In this document: positions 61,040-64,000 of the stretch, one piece after another
Numbering within the stretch: the first letter of the stretch is position 1
Layout of the letters: the number at the start of each line of letters is the position of its first letter
Origin: Engraulis encrasicolus
Taxonomy: Eukaryota; Chordata; Actinopteri; Clupeiformes; Engraulidae
Assembly: GCF_034702125.1 (NCBI RefSeq)
Contig: NC_085876.1
Span: 29,507,079-29,571,078 of the forward strand
DNA: 64,000 nt
Direction of reading: 5' to 3'
Notes under the pieces: model-generated
Databases searched by the model: none
What the model was told of the DNA's origin: nothing
Seen by the model: the letters and a program-made list of their open reading frames with translations, nothing else
Translations under genes and position numbers: made by a program

Positions 61040-62600
61040 ACAGGGTCTCCGCGGATCCTTAAAAAGTCTTATAAAGTCTTACTTTTAATATTTGTTTTTA
61101 AGGTCTTATAAAGCATTATATTTCGCCAATTTTTGGAAGTGTGGTATTATATTTACGTGGGAGGTCTTATATTTCATCTGGGTAGCTTGAGTGTAAGAAA
61201 AAAGGTCTATTTTTTTGACGCTATAAACCTTATTTAACCGGCATACGTCCCTTATCAAGATGCGGAAAAGTAGAGGAAACAGATCTGTGTTAGTAACGCA
61301 GCGCAGCCCGCTGGCCACACAGCGGGGGGCAGCCGCAGACCTGTGGGCGCAGCGTCTAGCCTACTCGTATGTTCTAGTAGAAACAGTAGAAAAAGTGGTC
61401 GAAAAAATATGAACGTGAATCGAGATGGGTAGATAGATGCACGTTCAGTGTAACGTGGCTTGAGGACAAGAAATAAAACGGTTAGCTGCTATCCAAACAA
61501 AGCAACGTCGGAATATGAAGCTTGATGTTAACTGTGTCGGGAGGACGCATAGCCTAATCAGTCGTTGACTGTAAGTTTTAAATATTGTCTATCGTAAGCA
61601 TGTTAGCCATGCCCTCGCGTTTGGGTAGAAGCGTTTGCTAAATGTAAAGGGTTCATTTCATAAAGTCCATTATGACCGTATTCGAAAATAATTGTTCCTT
61701 CATACAATAGCCTAGACTTTCAAAATCGCCTCTAGATACGTGACAGGCTATTTGATGCCTCTGTCAAATGCAAAATGATTTTAACATGATGGCAGCATGA
61801 GGAAGTGAGCGCGAGGCAATACGAAATCGGATGAGTAACAGAATATGTACGAAGCCAATGATCTGGCGAGGTGCGTAATGTCCAAATCGGTAACCAGATG
61901 GGCAACGGTAAACGCGCTAAATTCTTGTTATGGACATGCTGGAAATCGCTTCCAAGTTGTGCGCTGTTTCTTGCGCCCATCTAGAGAACAACAAACTGCA
62001 GACAGGCTAAGCTGAAAGTAGAACGCTTGCTTCTGCTACCCGTCTCTGATAAAGCGAGCTGGAGGAGGAGGAACGGCACTCAGAGTAGTCATACATTTAA
62101 CCCTTTTGACACCAGGTGTCCTCTCTCCTAATAGCAAAGTGCATTCAACTATTTATCCATCAGAAATGATGAATTGTTGAGCCATTTTTAATGTGTACAT
62201 TTAAAGGCATTTGATGAACATTCATCTGATTTTTCCATAGGCCGTCAAAACATGCGTGGGACCCTCAATTAAATGCCAGTTGTCAGTTAACTGACCATAT
62301 GCATGCATCATCCCCCCGTCCCCCCGCTATCTGCGCCCATGCATGCATGGTGTCTGTAGGCCTACAGATCAGTTACACCTTGCTACTGCTTACACTGTGT
62401 TTACCCTAGGCTACACTATAAAAGCACAGTAGTCATATAAAATTGTTTATATATAATTATGTACTAGGCCTACATTTCATTATAGCAATGCAAACTAATA
62501 ACATTAGCAATATTGCAATGCCTCACCCCGAGCGATGGTCTTATATTTTATCATCAGAGGTCTTATATATAGATACTGAACACTCAACCCACTCTCCCTT
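61040..62600. other. Non-coding, probable degraded element 'ggtcttata'
   Basis: The words aaagtcttataaagtctta and ggtcttatat occur at 61060-61170 and again at 62535-62575, possibly the ends of one old element. No exon recognised. Confidence 0.45.
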
Positions 62601-62735
62601 CACTGTCAGCCTCTAGCCAGCCAGGCCACTGACAACGCTCCCCCCCTCATCCCCACCACCATATCTGCGACTGAACATTCCACCTGCACTACTACATCTG
62701 TGACTGAACTTTCAACCTGCACTAACTCAAAACAT

Positions 62736-62736
<1 letters not shown>

Positions 62737-62829
<93 letters not shown>

Positions 62830-62958
62830 GCACACTGCACTTTCTGCACAAAACCCAAACATACACACACTGACACACAACTCATACTCACACACATACA
62901 CACACACACATACACAGGTACACACACACAGACGCACACCGCACTTTCTACCTGCACT

Positions 62959-63041
<83 letters not shown>

Positions 63042-63086
63042 CGCACACAAAACACATACAAACACACACACACACACACACACATA
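62737..63086. repeat. (CA)n cluster
   Basis: Three CA blocks separated by tgcactttctgcac/ccgcactttctacctgcact words, showing that a larger unit (CA run plus gcactttct) was duplicated. Confidence 0.95.
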
Positions 63087-64000
63087 CTGCTGCTGGTGTA
63101 TTTAATAAAACCTTTTTTAATTATTTATTTTCTTCAAATGCTACTATTGCTATGTCAGAACGCTATAAAGGACTTTTAGAAAAAGCACAACAAAATACCT
63201 CCTCTTTATGTATGTCCTCTACAAGTCTTCTGTTGTCCAGTCTTGCACTTTACAGGTTTTGCCTACTGCTTGCACACAATTTGCAAAATTTGGCTCATAG
63301 AGTCAAAACTCTACACACAAGCCAAAAACTCTCAACACTTGGAGATAAACCCTGCACATATATGCCAACATGAAACTCTGCTATCAAAACCTTAACATTA
63401 CCAGAAAAATTCAACAATCTTTTGTCAAAACCTCACTTTCATGTCAAAAGACACACATTAGCACCAAATGAGAAAAAAAATTAGATCAACGTGAAAACAG
63501 TTGTCTACTTTATACAAAACACAGCAGTCTTTCTTTTTGTACCAGTCTATTCAGACTCACCGAATGTACATCTTCACAAGACCCCAAAATTCAATACTGT
63601 ACATTACACAACTGCACCTTACAGTACAGGACATTAAACTGAAGCAAAATATCTTAAACAGTACATCACTCTCAACACAACAGTGTGTATGTGAGCTTAC
63701 AGGTACTGTATGAACATTTTTTGTGTAGCCTCTTACGTATATTCACACATTTTCAAACATCTTAATATGATATAAATGTGTGGTTGACGTCAACATGCTG
63801 TAATGAAAAACATAGTCTATATACTTTTGTTGTTTGGGTATGAGGTATGAGGTTTGCTTACAGTAAAGTAACGAAGTACAATACATTTCCAGACACAATA
63901 TGCAACTGACATCTACTATTATGTGTATTTCTACAAACTATCATGTTCATACCTAACATGTGATGATGAAGATAAAAGGCTACTCCTGCCATCAGGGTAG
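63087..64000. other. Non-coding right end
   Basis: AT-rich, with 'caaaac(c/t)...' words recurring at 63300-63480. No gene recognised. Confidence 0.45.

Overview
The window is vertebrate nuclear DNA. It has spliced genes with GT-AG introns, abundant (CA)n/(TG)n microsatellites, tRNA-derived SINEs, Tc1 and hAT transposons, and proteins that match vertebrate families. The TE mix and the tandemly reused von Willebrand D protein indicate a teleost fish. A clupeiform is possible, but that is only an impression.

Three protein-coding genes are supported. (1) SLC66A2/PQLC1 lies on the minus strand at 2940-27135. Four coding exons give the first 201 residues with both PQ motifs, and the C-terminal exons are off the left edge. 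(2) An unidentified gene lies on the minus strand at 34578-36919. Three exons encode the N-terminal 156 residues of a type II membrane protein with a helical, charged lumenal part. Its 3' end was not found. (3) A complete gene of 19 coding exons lies on the plus strand at 40674-57479. It encodes a secreted protein of about 1374 residues with three vWD-C8-TIL assemblies and a degenerate fourth vWD, resembling fish IgGFc-binding-protein-like (FCGBP-like) proteins. Exon phases agree across all 18 introns, and a polyadenylation signal lies at 57664.

The remainder is introns and intergenic DNA filled with repeats. It includes a Tc1 transposon with one nonsense codon (14346-15962) and a 3.9-kb hAT-type element with an 8-bp target duplication (30562-34469). 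Two small hAT MITEs have perfect 8-bp target duplications (29669-29858, 57730-57888). Three copies of a foldback MITE, an 886-bp palindromic MITE (25563-26448) and a 2.5-kb foldback element enclosing a five-copy repeat (58227-60702) are also present. At least six copies of one SINE family and long microsatellites and polypurine tracts complete the picture.

The most striking pattern is that many exon-intron junctions of two independent genes have been tandemly duplicated into the adjoining intron. SLC66A2 exon 2 has about 14 intronic copies of its acceptor plus first 30 coding bases, and exon 4 has one decayed copy. In the FCGBP-like gene, junction copies were found for exons 2, 3, 4, 6, 7, 11, 13 and 15. 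Many keep a recognisable AG or GT splice site but carry stops. One intron found only in the second vWD module (between exons 6 and 7) has such copies on both sides, as expected if it arose, or is being remodelled, by tandem duplication. This is an inference from reading alignments by eye; dot plots, RNA-seq and comparison with related fish would test it.
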